Shown here piece after piece: positions 17,671 through 26,722 of a stretch of 40,438 bases of DNA (its first letter is position 1; each line of letters starts with the position of its first letter). The notes below the pieces were generated by a model. It searched no databases, was not told the DNA's origin, and saw only the letters and a program-made list of their open reading frames with translations. The DNA is from Allobosea sp. CRIB-10 (GTDB taxonomy: Bacteria; Pseudomonadota; Alphaproteobacteria; Rhizobiales; Beijerinckiaceae): assembly GCF_900112185.1 (NCBI RefSeq), contig NZ_FOKP01000038.1:1-40438 (forward strand). The letters are read 5' to 3'. The translations under genes and the position numbers were made by a program.

Positions 17671-18459
17671 TCAAAGCCAATAAACAATACGATTTGAATA
17701 TTTTCCCGAGAAATATAATGCCAACAGCCACCCAAAGATGAGCAGTCCAAGCAAAATCAGATAGGAAGATACATGAGGTAAATTGCCCAAAAGTGGCTCT
17801 CGCACCACATCGAGCATGCTCGCGAATGGATTGAGGATCAGCACCGGGTGATCGAAGCGGAGCTGAGACGGCTTGAAAACGACCGGCGACACGAAGAATG
17901 CGATTTGGACCAAGCTAGCTACGATCTGAGGAATATCTCGAAATCGCGCCGATACAATCGCAAGAATATATCCAATCCAGGCCAAATTTATAATAACGAT
18001 GAGAATACCCGGTATGAACAAAGCCATATGCCAATTCATTTGAGATCCAGTCAAAACGTAAAGAAATGGGAGTATGGTCAAGTTATGCGCAAATACAATG
18101 ATGTTTCTAAAAATCGTCCGAAGTATATAGGTAAATCGTGGGAGTGCAACTTGACGGATAATATTCTCGTTGTCAGTAAAACCTGAGCAGCTTTCGATTA
18201 TTGTGGTCGATATTAACCCCCACATTACCAGACTCGTGCCCAAGTGAGGGAGGTAGTCGGCCATCGACGTCCCAAACAGAGAGGCATACACGGCGCCCAT
18301 GCCGAAAATCAGCACAGCCATGCTCAGCGTCAGCCAAAGCTGGCCGACTCGCGAGCGACGATAGCGACGCACGATGTCGTTCTTCGCCAGCATCCACCAG
18401 ATGCGCCAGACGCCAAATCCGCCGGCCACGTCGGCGGCTCCTCGCATCAACAGAGCCAT
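17671..18459 (-). CDS. Polysaccharide ABC exporter, permease subunit (Wzm/KpsM type)
   Basis: 262 residues, the usual size for ABC-2 polysaccharide permeases. It has an amphipathic N-terminal segment followed by about six hydrophobic stretches (for example LWLTLSMAVLIFGMGAVYAS, ALFIPGILIVIINLAWIGYI, YLILLGLLIFGWLLALYFSG). NDIVRRYRRSRVGQLWLTLS before the first membrane segment is typical of Wzm/KpsM. ATG 18459 was chosen over ATG 18543 because AGGAAGG lies five bases before it. It forms the membrane channel for the ATPase encoded next. The 17650-18200 stretch is clearly more AT-rich than its neighbours, which suggests a separate origin. Confidence 0.9.
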   Translation of the reverse strand: MALLMRGAADVAGGFGVWRIWWMLAKNDIVRRYRRSRVGQLWLTLSMAVLIFGMGAVYASLFGTSMADYLPHLGTSLVMWGLISTTIIESCSGFTDNENIIRQVALPRFTYILRTIFRNIIVFAHNLTILPFLYVLTGSQMNWHMALFIPGILIVIINLAWIGYILAIVSARFRDIPQIVASLVQIAFFVSPVVFKPSQLRFDHPVLILNPFASMLDVVREPLLGNLPHVSSYLILLGLLIFGWLLALYFSGKYSNRIVYWL

Positions 18460-18788
18460 CAATACCTTCCTACGCGCCGATACGATCGGGCTATCTTCGG
18501 CGTCCCCAAAGCATAGACCGCAGCCGGTTGGCAAGTTTCCCATCGTGGTAAGCTTGAGAATAATAGCCTATATTTCCGCCTGTAGCCCGTGATGTTCCAG
18601 GCATCCCGCGGTGTTGACGGGAGGCAAAAGGGGGCGCGCCGGGTGGCCGCCACAGTTGCAAGATCGACCGAGACACCCGCGCCATCAATGCAGATGAACT
18701 TCTCCATAGCCAGAAAATCGCGTCGTGCGGCAGCCGCCATAGGCGGTCCGGCGCAAACAGCATACCATCGTAGCATGACTCAAAATCG
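18460..18788. other. Intergenic region between acyltransferase and ABC permease genes
   Basis: This 329-base stretch separates the two minus-strand gene groups. I see no conserved protein in either strand and no strong terminator. An AT-rich patch on the minus strand just before the permease (around 18550-18575, containing TATTAT) could include a promoter -10 element, but no matching -35 is evident. Confidence 0.3.
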
Positions 18789-19841
18789 TCATTTATTTCG
18801 AAGAAACGGCTTCTCGACCAGCCGCCAGGAGAGCCAGGCGATGGCCAAAACGATCGTGACCGTAGCAGCGGTCACGATCGAAAAATTGCTGCCGTTGTAA
18901 TAGCGGGTCATCAGCAGATTTTGGATGGGATAGCCATAAAGAAAGGTGCCGTAGGACAAGTCGCCGACCCTGCGATACGCCGAGCTAAAGAAGATTTCCG
19001 TCTTGCCGACCTCGATCATAAGCAAGACCAGCAGCAGAATGATGCCCGCCCGGCTGAACTCCGGGCTCGGACCGAATATGATCAGGGCTGCGGGAACCGC
19101 CAGAAAAACGAGCCGCGCGCGGTCCGAAAGCGGCTCGCTCAGCGCATAAAGAGCGCCTGCTGCGAACGTCATGAAGAACCGCAGCAGGTTGAAAGCATTG
19201 TAGTAGCCAAAAAAAGCCTCGCCTTGGGGGGGCTCGTAAACCGAGATTCGATAAACGTAGGCGGTTATCAGTAAAAAAAGCACGATCGCCAGTGCGTTGC
19301 GAGCCAGCGCCTTGCGCGTGCCAGTCGCCAGCATCAGCGCTGCGCTAGCGAGATAGCAAAGCAATTCGTATTTGATCGTCCAGATGGAGCCATTAACGAT
19401 CGGCCAGCGCGCGTCGACGAAAACGCCCGGCAATGTGAACTGGGTGGGAACCGTCAGGATCGGCGCGTTTAAGACGATGAATCGCCAAGTTTGGGCAGAG
19501 AGCCAATAGTCGCTCGCAGACAATGTCGTCAGCATAGCGCCAAACAGGACGCAAAAGCCGATATTGACGATGAAGGCTGGATAAATCCGCAGAACGCGTG
19601 CCTTCAAAAAGCGCCGTAGCGAAGGCGCCCGCAGCCAGCTGTGGCAGACGAGGTATCCGCTCAGGGCGAAGAAGATGTAGAGTCCCGTACTGGCAAGCGC
19701 GATACCCAGCGGACCCAGTGGGAGTTCAGGGTAGCCGGCCATGCCAAGCTGGTGGCTAATCAGAACGCAAAGCGCTGCAAACAAACGGATCAGATCGAAT
19801 GAATTTTGCCGCTCGAGCGGGGTCTGGGCCGCCAGGTTCAT
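18789..19841 (-). CDS. Acyltransferase family 3 membrane protein (OafA/YrhL-like)
   Basis: 350 residues with about ten hydrophobic segments, typical of acyltransferase-3 proteins, which O-acylate (often O-acetylate) sugars on the periplasmic side using a cytoplasmic acyl donor. The N-terminal FDLIRLFAALCVLISHQ carries the conserved Arg and catalytic His region, FFALSGYLVCHSWLRA is the second family motif, and LRIYPAFIVNIGF follows. DLSYGTFLYGYPIQNLLM matches the last conserved block. Its ATG overlaps the stop of the GT4 gene upstream (ATGA), so they are translationally coupled. It is one of three acyltransferases in the locus. Confidence 0.9.
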   Translation of the reverse strand: MNLAAQTPLERQNSFDLIRLFAALCVLISHQLGMAGYPELPLGPLGIALASTGLYIFFALSGYLVCHSWLRAPSLRRFLKARVLRIYPAFIVNIGFCVLFGAMLTTLSASDYWLSAQTWRFIVLNAPILTVPTQFTLPGVFVDARWPIVNGSIWTIKYELLCYLASAALMLATGTRKALARNALAIVLFLLITAYVYRISVYEPPQGEAFFGYYNAFNLLRFFMTFAAGALYALSEPLSDRARLVFLAVPAALIIFGPSPEFSRAGIILLLVLLMIEVGKTEIFFSSAYRRVGDLSYGTFLYGYPIQNLLMTRYYNGSNFSIVTAATVTIVLAIAWLSWRLVEKPFLRNK

Positions 19842-21085
19842 CGCGAGCCGATCAGATGGGCGATCAGACCGAGCTGGCGCGGCAGGCAGTGCGAACGAAG
19901 ATCGTAATGCGCAACGACGGTTTCGCGGGCGGCGCGGCGCATCTCGATGAAGCGCTCCGGCTTGGCAAGGGCTTCGCAGATCCTGTCGACGAGCCCCTGC
20001 CTGTCGAAAAAGTCGACCAGCAACCCGTTCCGCCCGTCGATCAGCACCTCCTCGACCGGCGCTGTGCGTGACCCGATCAGTAGGCAGCCGGACGCCATCG
20101 CTTCTAGCATCGACCAGGAAAGCACGAATGGATAAGTCAGATAAATATGCGCCGAAGACACCTGCATCACCTCTCGGAAGCGCGGCGTGTCAAGATGGCC
20201 GGTGAAATGCACAGTCTCTGGATCGAACGACACCTCGGCTAGCATACGCTTTTTGTAACTGTCGCCCTCTGGCAACTTGCGGCCGTAACTGGTGCCTTCC
20301 GACCCGACGATCAGGATTTCTGCGTCGGGATGTCGCCGCTGGATCTCGGGTAAGGCCCGCATAAAAATATGGAAGCCGCGATAGGGCTCCAGATTGCGGG
20401 CGACGAAGGTGACGATCTTCTGCCCGGCTTTCAGAACCTTGCCGCTGGGTGTGGTGAAGCTAGCATCGTCTTTCGGACGGATGGCCTGGGTGTCGACGCC
20501 CTCATGGATGACGGACATTTTCGACTGGATCCCAGTGGGATAGGTGCTGAACTGCCAACGCGTCGGCGTCAGCCCCCAGTCGCAGGCCTCGCCCGATAGC
20601 AGATTGATTGTGTTTTTGATGGGCGTCGCCAGCATCGTGTCGAGATCCGGCATATATTCGCTATCGAATCCGAGGTCCTGGCCTCTGCTGCGATAGAAAA
20701 ACTCGAAATAAGAAAGCACCGGGACATCCGGGAAAGCTTCCTTGACGAGGAGCATCTCGCCCCAACCCGCATGGCCAATAACGATATCCGGCTTGAAATT
20801 GGGGCCGAGCTGCTGCTTGATCGCGCGAAAGACGGCCTGCCCATGGAGCACGCCGTCCTCCGCCGCGCGCAAATAAACGTGGCTGTCCTTATGGGGGCCG
20901 CGCGTTGTTTCGTAGCTGACCTTGGTCACGCCCTGGAGATGATTTGTTTTGTTGCGTGTGATGAAGACGACGCGGTGGCCATGGTCACGCAGATAGCGGC
21001 AAAGGTGCAGAAACTGGGCCGGCATATTCTGGTGGATGAACAGATAGGTGCGCTTCTGCGTCATTAGTTGTTCAACCTTGCTCAC
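19838..21085 (-). CDS. GT4 family glycosyltransferase
   Basis: 415 residues, GT-B fold. The N-terminal domain starts at TYLFIHQNMPAQFLHLCRYL, the hinge is IVTFVARNLEPYRGFHIFM, and the donor-site E is in SWSMLEAMASGCLLIGS. The HQNMPAQ opening and RNLEPYRGFH segment are characteristic of a GT4 subgroup common in alphaproteobacterial polysaccharide clusters. GTG 21085 overlaps the methyltransferase stop (GTGA); ATG 21064 is an alternative start closer to the fold. It is cytoplasmic and probably adds one sugar to the lipid-linked glycan. The donor is not predictable. Confidence 0.9.
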   Translation of the reverse strand: MSKVEQLMTQKRTYLFIHQNMPAQFLHLCRYLRDHGHRVVFITRNKTNHLQGVTKVSYETTRGPHKDSHVYLRAAEDGVLHGQAVFRAIKQQLGPNFKPDIVIGHAGWGEMLLVKEAFPDVPVLSYFEFFYRSRGQDLGFDSEYMPDLDTMLATPIKNTINLLSGEACDWGLTPTRWQFSTYPTGIQSKMSVIHEGVDTQAIRPKDDASFTTPSGKVLKAGQKIVTFVARNLEPYRGFHIFMRALPEIQRRHPDAEILIVGSEGTSYGRKLPEGDSYKKRMLAEVSFDPETVHFTGHLDTPRFREVMQVSSAHIYLTYPFVLSWSMLEAMASGCLLIGSRTAPVEEVLIDGRNGLLVDFFDRQGLVDRICEALAKPERFIEMRRAARETVVAHYDLRSHCLPRQLGLIAHLIGSR

Positions 21086-22539
21086 GAAATTATTCCGAGC
21101 TGTCGCCAGCTTCGACGCTGCTGCCCGATATCTGCAGCGGAGAGCTCGTTCTCGCTGTCCGGGACTGGCTCCCGGTTTGCGGCAGCTTTGACCTGCTCCG
21201 CGATTTCAAGGTCTTCCAGATCCGGCGTGGAGAGACAGATCGACAGGACGCTGCGCATTGCGGCGGGGACGGGAATGGCAGTGCCGATGACCGGGGATGC
21301 GACGAAGCCGAAACGCTGACGGTCCTCGCTCGTTTCGGTGATGGCCCGGTTCAGCCGCGCGGCCGCGCCGCCGGCTACGCCCGGCGCCACGCAGGGGTGG
21401 ATCGCGCCCGTCTGCATGAGCACGGTCACGACCTCATGCAGTCCGTCGGGGCCACCCGCGATGGCACCGAGCGTTCGAGGTCCGAGGTCGAGCGCGTCGA
21501 AGATCGCGGCATAGACCGGCCTGCGCAGTTCTAGGGTCCCGAGAGGCACCGGGGCCTTCAGCGGGATGCTCCCCCGCGGCTTTGTCAGGGCGAAGACCGT
21601 ATCGGCGAGAGCCTCCCCGCGCTCTCCAGCGTCAAGCCGCACAGGACCGCGCTGATAGACGTCCTTGCGGAACCGGCGGCCGAGCGCGATGTCCTTGACC
21701 AGTTCTCGCAGCGCTGGGTCGCGCTCGCTCTGCTGCAGCGCAGCCGCCTCGGGCGCGGCCGCGAATTTGGGGACATTGTCCGCAGGGCTCGCCGAGCCGA
21801 TGAAGCTGAGCCTGCAACTGCGCAGTTCGCGATCGACATCGTGAAAGTAGAGCGGCTCCCAGTTGCCATTCAGATACTCATGCGCGAGATAGCGTGCATC
21901 CCGCTTCTCCAAATCCGTGAGCAGCGCCTTGATCGCCGCGTTGTCGGCGAAATAGCCGATATTCGTCGCCGCCAGCTCGCGGATCCGGCCGAACGTTTCG
22001 GTGGCCGCCTCGACGCCGCCTCGCGAAACCGCCAGATCGCGCAACAGCCGCTGGAAAGGCAAAAACTGGGCCCAGCCCACCATGCAGTTATACGACAGAT
22101 ACACCAGACCGCCGGCCTTGAGATGGCGTAGAATGATCTTGCGGATCGCCTCCCGCTGCGCAGGCCCGACCCAGCTGTAGACGCCGTGTAGGACAATGAT
22201 GTCACAAGCCGGCAGGTCGTCGCGATCGACCAGTTCGTCAAAGCTTCGCTCCAGGAAAGTGACGTTGTCGAGTTCGGCGCGCTCTGCGAGCCGTCGGGCG
22301 CCAACGATCTGCGAGGGCATGAAATCGACCCCGACGAAGCGATCATCAGGATTTGCGGCGGCGAGAGCGTTCAGCGCAAAGCCCTGGCCGCAGCCAAGTT
22401 CGAGATATGTGAGGGGCCCCGGCGGCTCCGCGACGCCTTGAAGCCGGCACAATAGCCGCAGGAAGCCGGGAGCTAAATCTCTATAGAAGCCGTGCGTGTA
22501 GTCGACGTCGGTGACGTAGCCCTGTCCCCAGTCGTTCAT
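21082..22539 (-). CDS. Class I SAM methyltransferase with methyltransferase regulatory domain
   Basis: About 485 residues. SAM motif I is LTYLELGCGQGFALNALA (residues ~43-60), followed by FVGVDFMPSQIVGARRLAE and DIIVLHGVYSWVGP. The region after ~200 matches the regulatory domain found in this methyltransferase group (NIGYFADNAAIKALLTDLEK, YLAHEYLNGNWEPLYFHDVD). ATG 22539 (MNDWGQGYVTDVDYTHGFYR) is the family-typical start; a longer frame to 22698 overlaps the acyltransferase gene. Proteins of this type often lie in polysaccharide loci and are presumed to methylate the glycan. The acceptor is unknown. Confidence 0.88.
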   Translation of the reverse strand: MNDWGQGYVTDVDYTHGFYRDLAPGFLRLLCRLQGVAEPPGPLTYLELGCGQGFALNALAAANPDDRFVGVDFMPSQIVGARRLAERAELDNVTFLERSFDELVDRDDLPACDIIVLHGVYSWVGPAQREAIRKIILRHLKAGGLVYLSYNCMVGWAQFLPFQRLLRDLAVSRGGVEAATETFGRIRELAATNIGYFADNAAIKALLTDLEKRDARYLAHEYLNGNWEPLYFHDVDRELRSCRLSFIGSASPADNVPKFAAAPEAAALQQSERDPALRELVKDIALGRRFRKDVYQRGPVRLDAGERGEALADTVFALTKPRGSIPLKAPVPLGTLELRRPVYAAIFDALDLGPRTLGAIAGGPDGLHEVVTVLMQTGAIHPCVAPGVAGGAAARLNRAITETSEDRQRFGFVASPVIGTAIPVPAAMRSVLSICLSTPDLEDLEIAEQVKAAANREPVPDSENELSAADIGQQRRSWRQLGIIS

Positions 22540-22633
22540 CGGATGCTCTGATGCCTTTAGCTCTGCCGCTCGGCGCGCTGTAGCGTAACCGGCGATTCCG
22601 GTAAACCATCGCTTGGGCGTCCCGGACGGCCTT

Positions 22634-23707
22634 TCAGGATCTGCTCTCGTCGCGGCGGCCCAGAAGAAGTGTCGCCATGGGCCTTTCGAAGGCGGCAAAG
22701 CTTGCGAGCGACGCCGCCAGCACGAGGGCTAGAACGAGCGCGAGATGCAGGAGGGCGCCCGCAACCGGGCCGAGCGCTGCCACGGCTGCAGGCAGCGCCG
22801 GGCGCATCGCAACGATCACAAGCGGATGAAGGAGATAGATCGAGTAGGAGGCGTCGCCGAGACGGCTGACCGCGTGGCCGACCGCGCTGGGCGTGTTCGG
22901 CACCGAAGACGGTGTCAGCACGACGCCGGCAACGATAAGCGCCATCGGCAATCCCCAGGCCAGACTGCGCGGCGCAATTGTCGCCTGGTCGGGCAGTCCT
23001 GCCATGAAACCGAGGGCAGTGCTCGTCGCCAGGCCCGCGGCCCCCGCAGCGACCAGTGCCGCGCCTGCGGCGCGCGGGAGGTGCCGGCCGCTTAGGAATG
23101 CGGAGGCGATGGCGATGCCGAAAACGAAATCGAGCACGATCTCATGCGACCAATAGCGCAGGACCGGCGGCAGCGGCACGATGCCGGCGATCGCGACGGC
23201 GACGAGCAGGACGATGGCGACGATCCGCCCCGGACCAAGCCGGCACGAGCTCAGCGCGATTGCGAAGACGAGGTAGAACATCATCTCGAAATTCAAGGTC
23301 CAGCCGATGCCGTAAATGGGTGAGAGACCCGCGCCCGTGACCCCCGGAAAGGGTAGGAACAGCAGCGATGCCAGGATCCAGTCGGGCTGGAGGACCTGCC
23401 ATTTTCCCTGCGCCATCTGCATCAGGAGATAGACGAGCGTCACCAGCCAGTAGAGCGGGACGATGCGGGCGAGTCTCCGGGCGAGAAACATCCGGCCCGC
23501 CCCCGGGCGACCGACCAGCTGCTGGCTGGAATAGACCATGATGAAGCCGGAGATGACGAAGAAGAGATCAACCCCCGCTGCCCCGGCCGCGATCCGGGGC
23601 ACGAGCTCGATGCCTGCCCTGGCAGTGATGTCGCCGATGGCGTGCGCAAGCAGGACCGCGATTGCGGCGAAGGCGCGCAGCGCTTGAATGGCAGTGAGGC
23701 GGGCCAC
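22634..23707 (-). CDS. Acyltransferase family 3 membrane protein (first gene of minus-strand cluster)
   Basis: 357 residues, multi-pass membrane protein. IQALRAFAAIAVLLAHAIGD contains the conserved Arg and catalytic His region, VDLFFVISGFIMVYSSQQL is the second motif, and LARIVPLYWLVTLVYLLMQ is the third. DASYSIYLLHPLVIVAMRP is the conserved late block. The GTG start at 23707 is supported by GGAG about 10 bases upstream. It is divergent from another acyltransferase gene across 91 bases that contain a perfect palindrome. It is probably an O-acetyl or O-acyl transferase for the glycan. Confidence 0.9.
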   Translation of the reverse strand: MARLTAIQALRAFAAIAVLLAHAIGDITARAGIELVPRIAAGAAGVDLFFVISGFIMVYSSQQLVGRPGAGRMFLARRLARIVPLYWLVTLVYLLMQMAQGKWQVLQPDWILASLLFLPFPGVTGAGLSPIYGIGWTLNFEMMFYLVFAIALSSCRLGPGRIVAIVLLVAVAIAGIVPLPPVLRYWSHEIVLDFVFGIAIASAFLSGRHLPRAAGAALVAAGAAGLATSTALGFMAGLPDQATIAPRSLAWGLPMALIVAGVVLTPSSVPNTPSAVGHAVSRLGDASYSIYLLHPLVIVAMRPALPAAVAALGPVAGALLHLALVLALVLAASLASFAAFERPMATLLLGRRDESRS

Positions 23708-23725
23708 GAGGCACTCCGGAGATGC

Positions 23726-23758
23726 GGGCGCCGCGGCTCGCGAAGAGCCGCGGCGCCC
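23726..23758. repeat. Perfect 14-bp inverted repeat between divergent acyltransferase genes
   Basis: Arms GGGCGCCGCGGCTC (23726-23739) and its exact complement (23745-23758) enclose a 5-base loop. It lies in the 91-base divergent intergenic region, just upstream of the minus-strand ribosome binding site. No T-run follows on either strand, so it is unlikely to be an intrinsic terminator. It could be an operator or a leader hairpin in the minus-strand transcript. Confidence 0.7.
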
Positions 23759-23798
23759 ATGTCTTGCGATCGGGGATCGCTCAAGGTAGTGCCAAGCT

Positions 23799-24860
23799 GT
23801 GAAACAGCTGAGCTCTCATCCTGCAACCCCCGAGCGCCGTCTTCCGGGCGTGGACGCTATGCGCGGGATCGCGGCTCTGTCGGTGGCATTGTTCCATTGG
23901 GAGCATATCGCATTCGCGACGCCGAACCCCGATCAGCTCTTTCGCTATGGTCTCCTGGGCGTCGAATTCTTCTTCATGGTCAGCGGTTTCGTGATCATGA
24001 TGGTCGTGGCACGCAGGCCCGAGGCCGGCGAATTCTGGCTGGCGCGCATGGTCCGGCTCTATCCGGCCTATTGGGTGTCGGTGCTCGTCACGGCGCTCTA
24101 CGTGCTCGCCGTTGGCAAATATGACCTCGCCGCGGTTCTGGTGAACGCGACGATGCTGCAGTCCTTTCTCGGCGTGCCGAACATCACCAACCCCTATTGG
24201 ACCCTGGCCTTCGAGCTTTCCTTTTATCTGGGCATGACGATCGTCGTTCGGCTCGGAGCCACGGCGCGGATCGAGGCGATCGCGCTGGGCTGGCTCGCGG
24301 CCGGGCTGATCTACCGGATCGTCGCCCCCGGCGCGATGGCGTTCGACGCCGAAAGACCTTGGGTTCAGCTTGCCTATATCGTCGTCGCGCCGCAGTTCTC
24401 GCCCTTCTTCGTCGCGGGCATGATGCTCTATCGCTGGCGCGAACGGGAGATGGGTTCAGCGGGCCGCTTCGCTTTGTTACTCGCGCTGGCCACGACCTTT
24501 CTCGGCCGCGGCGATTTCGCCCAGGTCTCCGGGCCGGTCTACGGTCTGTTCGCCCTGGCGATGGCGACCGCGCTCTTTCTCGCCTCCGGCTTGTCGCGGG
24601 CCGGCACAGCGCTGCGTGTCTTCGCCTGGCTCGGCCTCGTCTCCTACCCGCTCTACCTGCTTCATTGTTCGCTGGCGAACCTGGCAGGACTTGCCGCGCC
24701 GGCCCTCGCGCTGCCGGCCTGGGCCGCGGTCCTGCTCTCGGCGCCGGTCTCGCTCCTGCTCGCCTGGCTCGTCCACGCGCGGATCGAGCGCCCTGCCCAG
24801 CGCTGGGGGCGCCGGCTCCTGTCGCGGCCGGGTGACATTCCCGCCCCCGTTCGTATCTGA
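23799..24860 (+). CDS. Acyltransferase family 3 membrane protein (plus-strand group)
   Basis: 353 residues. RRLPGVDAMRGIAALSVALF followed by HWEH carries the conserved Arg and His region; GVEFFFMVSGFVIMMVVARR and WLARMVRLYPAYWVSVLVTA are the next family motifs; NPYWTLAFELSFYLGM is also typical. LVSYPLYLLHCSLANLAG is the late conserved block. About ten membrane segments are predicted. The start is GTG at 23799 with AAGG about 14 bases upstream. It is followed after 11 bases by the methyltransferase-glycosyltransferase fusion. A role in O-acylating the surface glycan is inferred from family and context. Confidence 0.9.
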   Translation: MKQLSSHPATPERRLPGVDAMRGIAALSVALFHWEHIAFATPNPDQLFRYGLLGVEFFFMVSGFVIMMVVARRPEAGEFWLARMVRLYPAYWVSVLVTALYVLAVGKYDLAAVLVNATMLQSFLGVPNITNPYWTLAFELSFYLGMTIVVRLGATARIEAIALGWLAAGLIYRIVAPGAMAFDAERPWVQLAYIVVAPQFSPFFVAGMMLYRWREREMGSAGRFALLLALATTFLGRGDFAQVSGPVYGLFALAMATALFLASGLSRAGTALRVFAWLGLVSYPLYLLHCSLANLAGLAAPALALPAWAAVLLSAPVSLLLAWLVHARIERPAQRWGRRLLSRPGDIPAPVRI

Positions 24861-24871
24861 GAGCCCATTGC

Positions 24872-26722
24872 ATGACCGCCGCCCCGGCTGTAGCCCCGAC
24901 CGATCTCAATGCGTTCCTGTCGCCTGCCTCCTTCTGGTGGCCGGAAAACATCCAGCTCTCGGCTTGGCTCCAGCATGGCCCCTTCGCCTTTTGGCTGACG
25001 CAGGCGCTGAAGCCTCGCACCATCGTCGAGCTCGGGACGCATCGCGGCTATTCCTATCTGGCCTTTTGCCAGGCCGTGCAGCGGCTTGGGCTCGAGACGC
25101 GCTGCTACGCCGTCGATACGTGGCAGGGCGACGAGCATGCCGGTCAGTATTCCGACCAGATCCTCCATGAGTTGAAAGCCTGGCACGATCCGCGCTACTC
25201 GGCGTTTTCGCGCCTGGTGCGGGCCCGCTTCGACGAGGCCGCCCCGCATTTCGCCGATGGCAGCGTCGATCTGCTTCATATCGACGGGCGGCATTTCTAC
25301 GAGGACGCCAAGGAGGATTACGAGACCTGGCTGCCGAAGCTCTCGGAGCGGGCGGTGGTGCTGTTTCACGACACCAATGTGCGCGAGCGTGATTTCGGCG
25401 TCTGGAAGCTCTGGGCGGAACTGGCGCCGACGAGGCCTTCCTTCGAGTTTTTGCACGGTCACGGCTTGGGTGTCCTGGGGTACGGACCGGAAATCCCCCG
25501 AGAACTGATCGATTTCTTTGCGGCCGCCGCGGCGCGGCCGGAGGAGGTTCGCGCGATCTATTTCCGGCTCGGTGGCGCCATCGAGGAAAGCCGCAAGCTC
25601 TCGGCCGCCGCCCGGCCCGCACCAGCGAAGCCCGCGACCCCGGCTGCAGAGCCCGCGGCCCCGGCGCTCCACATTCATCTCGCGGCGATGGCCCCGGCCT
25701 TTCTCGACGCGCGCACGCATCTGCCGCTCAAGGAACTCGCCAAGGCTCCCGGCACAACCACATCACTGTCCGAGCGCAAGATTGAGCTGCCGCGGCTTCC
25801 GGTTGAGCAGCCCAAGATCGCGGTCCTGCAGCGCGTCTCGATCGGCGACCGGGCGGCGTGGCTTCATTCCATGCGCCAGATGATCGGCGCCGGCTGGATC
25901 GTGGTGGCCGAGCTCGACGACCACCCTGAATTGCTCGCGGCCGTCCATAAACGCGCGCTGCAGGAGGAGTCATGGGATTTCGTCCGCCTCGTCCATGCGG
26001 TGCAGACATCGACCGAGGCACTGGCCGACGCAATCCGCCCGCATAATCCCGAGGTCGCGGTTTTTCGCAACGATGCTTTCGCGCTGCCGCAACCGGTCCC
26101 CGCCCGTGGCGACAACGCTTTGCGGGTGTTCTTCGGTGCCTTGAATCGCGAGGGCATCTCGGCGCAGGTCGCGGCCGCGCTCGCGCCATATGCCGCGGCC
26201 CATCCCGACATCGAATTCGTCGTCGTCCACGACAAGGCCTTCTTCGAAGCGCTCGGACCGGTGCGCAAGCATTTCAGCCCCGCTTTGCCTTATGACGCCT
26301 ATCTGGCGACGATGGCGCGTTGCGACATTGCGCTGATGCCGCTGGAGGGCGCCGCCGGCGAACGCTTCAAGAGCGACATCAAATTTGTCGAAGCCGCGAG
26401 CCGCGGCCTCGCCGTCATCGCAAGCCCGGTTGTTTATGGCGAATCGGTGCGAGACGGTGAGACCGGCCTGATCGCCAGCGATCCCGCTGGCTTCGCCCAG
26501 GCCTTGGCGCGTCTCCATGGCGAGCCTGGCCTCCGGGCACAACTCGGCGCCGCGGCCCGCGCCGAGATCGCGCGCGCACGTCGCTTCGACCCCGCGCCAC
26601 GGCTCGACTGGTATCGCGATCTCTGGCGGCGGCGCCAGCCGCTGACTCAAGCCTTCTCCGAACGGGCGAGCCTCTTCGGCACGGAACCAGCTTCGCACCT
26701 TTCAACTGCGGCTAAGCCCTAA
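24872..26722 (+). CDS. Methyltransferase-glycosyltransferase fusion protein
   Basis: 616 residues. Residues ~20-235 are a Methyltransf_24-type SAM methyltransferase: IVELGTHRGYSYLAFCQAV (motif I at 51-63), CYAVDTWQGDEHA, the metal-type DLLHIDGRHFYEDAKEDYE segment and VVLFHDTNVRERDFGVW. A Pro/Ala-rich linker (~245-275) leads to a C-terminal ~300-residue domain. That domain resembles GT-B glycosyltransferases: FFGALNREGISAQVAAAL, FVVVHDKAFFEALG, then FKSDIKFVEAASRGLAVIAS and GESVRDGETGLIASDPAGFA. The classical E-x7-E appears reduced to KFVEAASRG. The fusion implies coupled glycosyl transfer and methylation. It is the last gene before the RTX gene, with a 222-base gap. Confidence 0.82.
   Translation: MTAAPAVAPTDLNAFLSPASFWWPENIQLSAWLQHGPFAFWLTQALKPRTIVELGTHRGYSYLAFCQAVQRLGLETRCYAVDTWQGDEHAGQYSDQILHELKAWHDPRYSAFSRLVRARFDEAAPHFADGSVDLLHIDGRHFYEDAKEDYETWLPKLSERAVVLFHDTNVRERDFGVWKLWAELAPTRPSFEFLHGHGLGVLGYGPEIPRELIDFFAAAAARPEEVRAIYFRLGGAIEESRKLSAAARPAPAKPATPAAEPAAPALHIHLAAMAPAFLDARTHLPLKELAKAPGTTTSLSERKIELPRLPVEQPKIAVLQRVSIGDRAAWLHSMRQMIGAGWIVVAELDDHPELLAAVHKRALQEESWDFVRLVHAVQTSTEALADAIRPHNPEVAVFRNDAFALPQPVPARGDNALRVFFGALNREGISAQVAAALAPYAAAHPDIEFVVVHDKAFFEALGPVRKHFSPALPYDAYLATMARCDIALMPLEGAAGERFKSDIKFVEAASRGLAVIASPVVYGESVRDGETGLIASDPAGFAQALARLHGEPGLRAQLGAAARAEIARARRFDPAPRLDWYRDLWRRRQPLTQAFSERASLFGTEPASHLSTAAKP

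Noticed and set aside
24662..25720. A 352-codon minus-strand frame over the acyltransferase and fusion genes
   Set aside because: Arg/Gly-rich shadow of two genes with clear family motifs on the plus strand.
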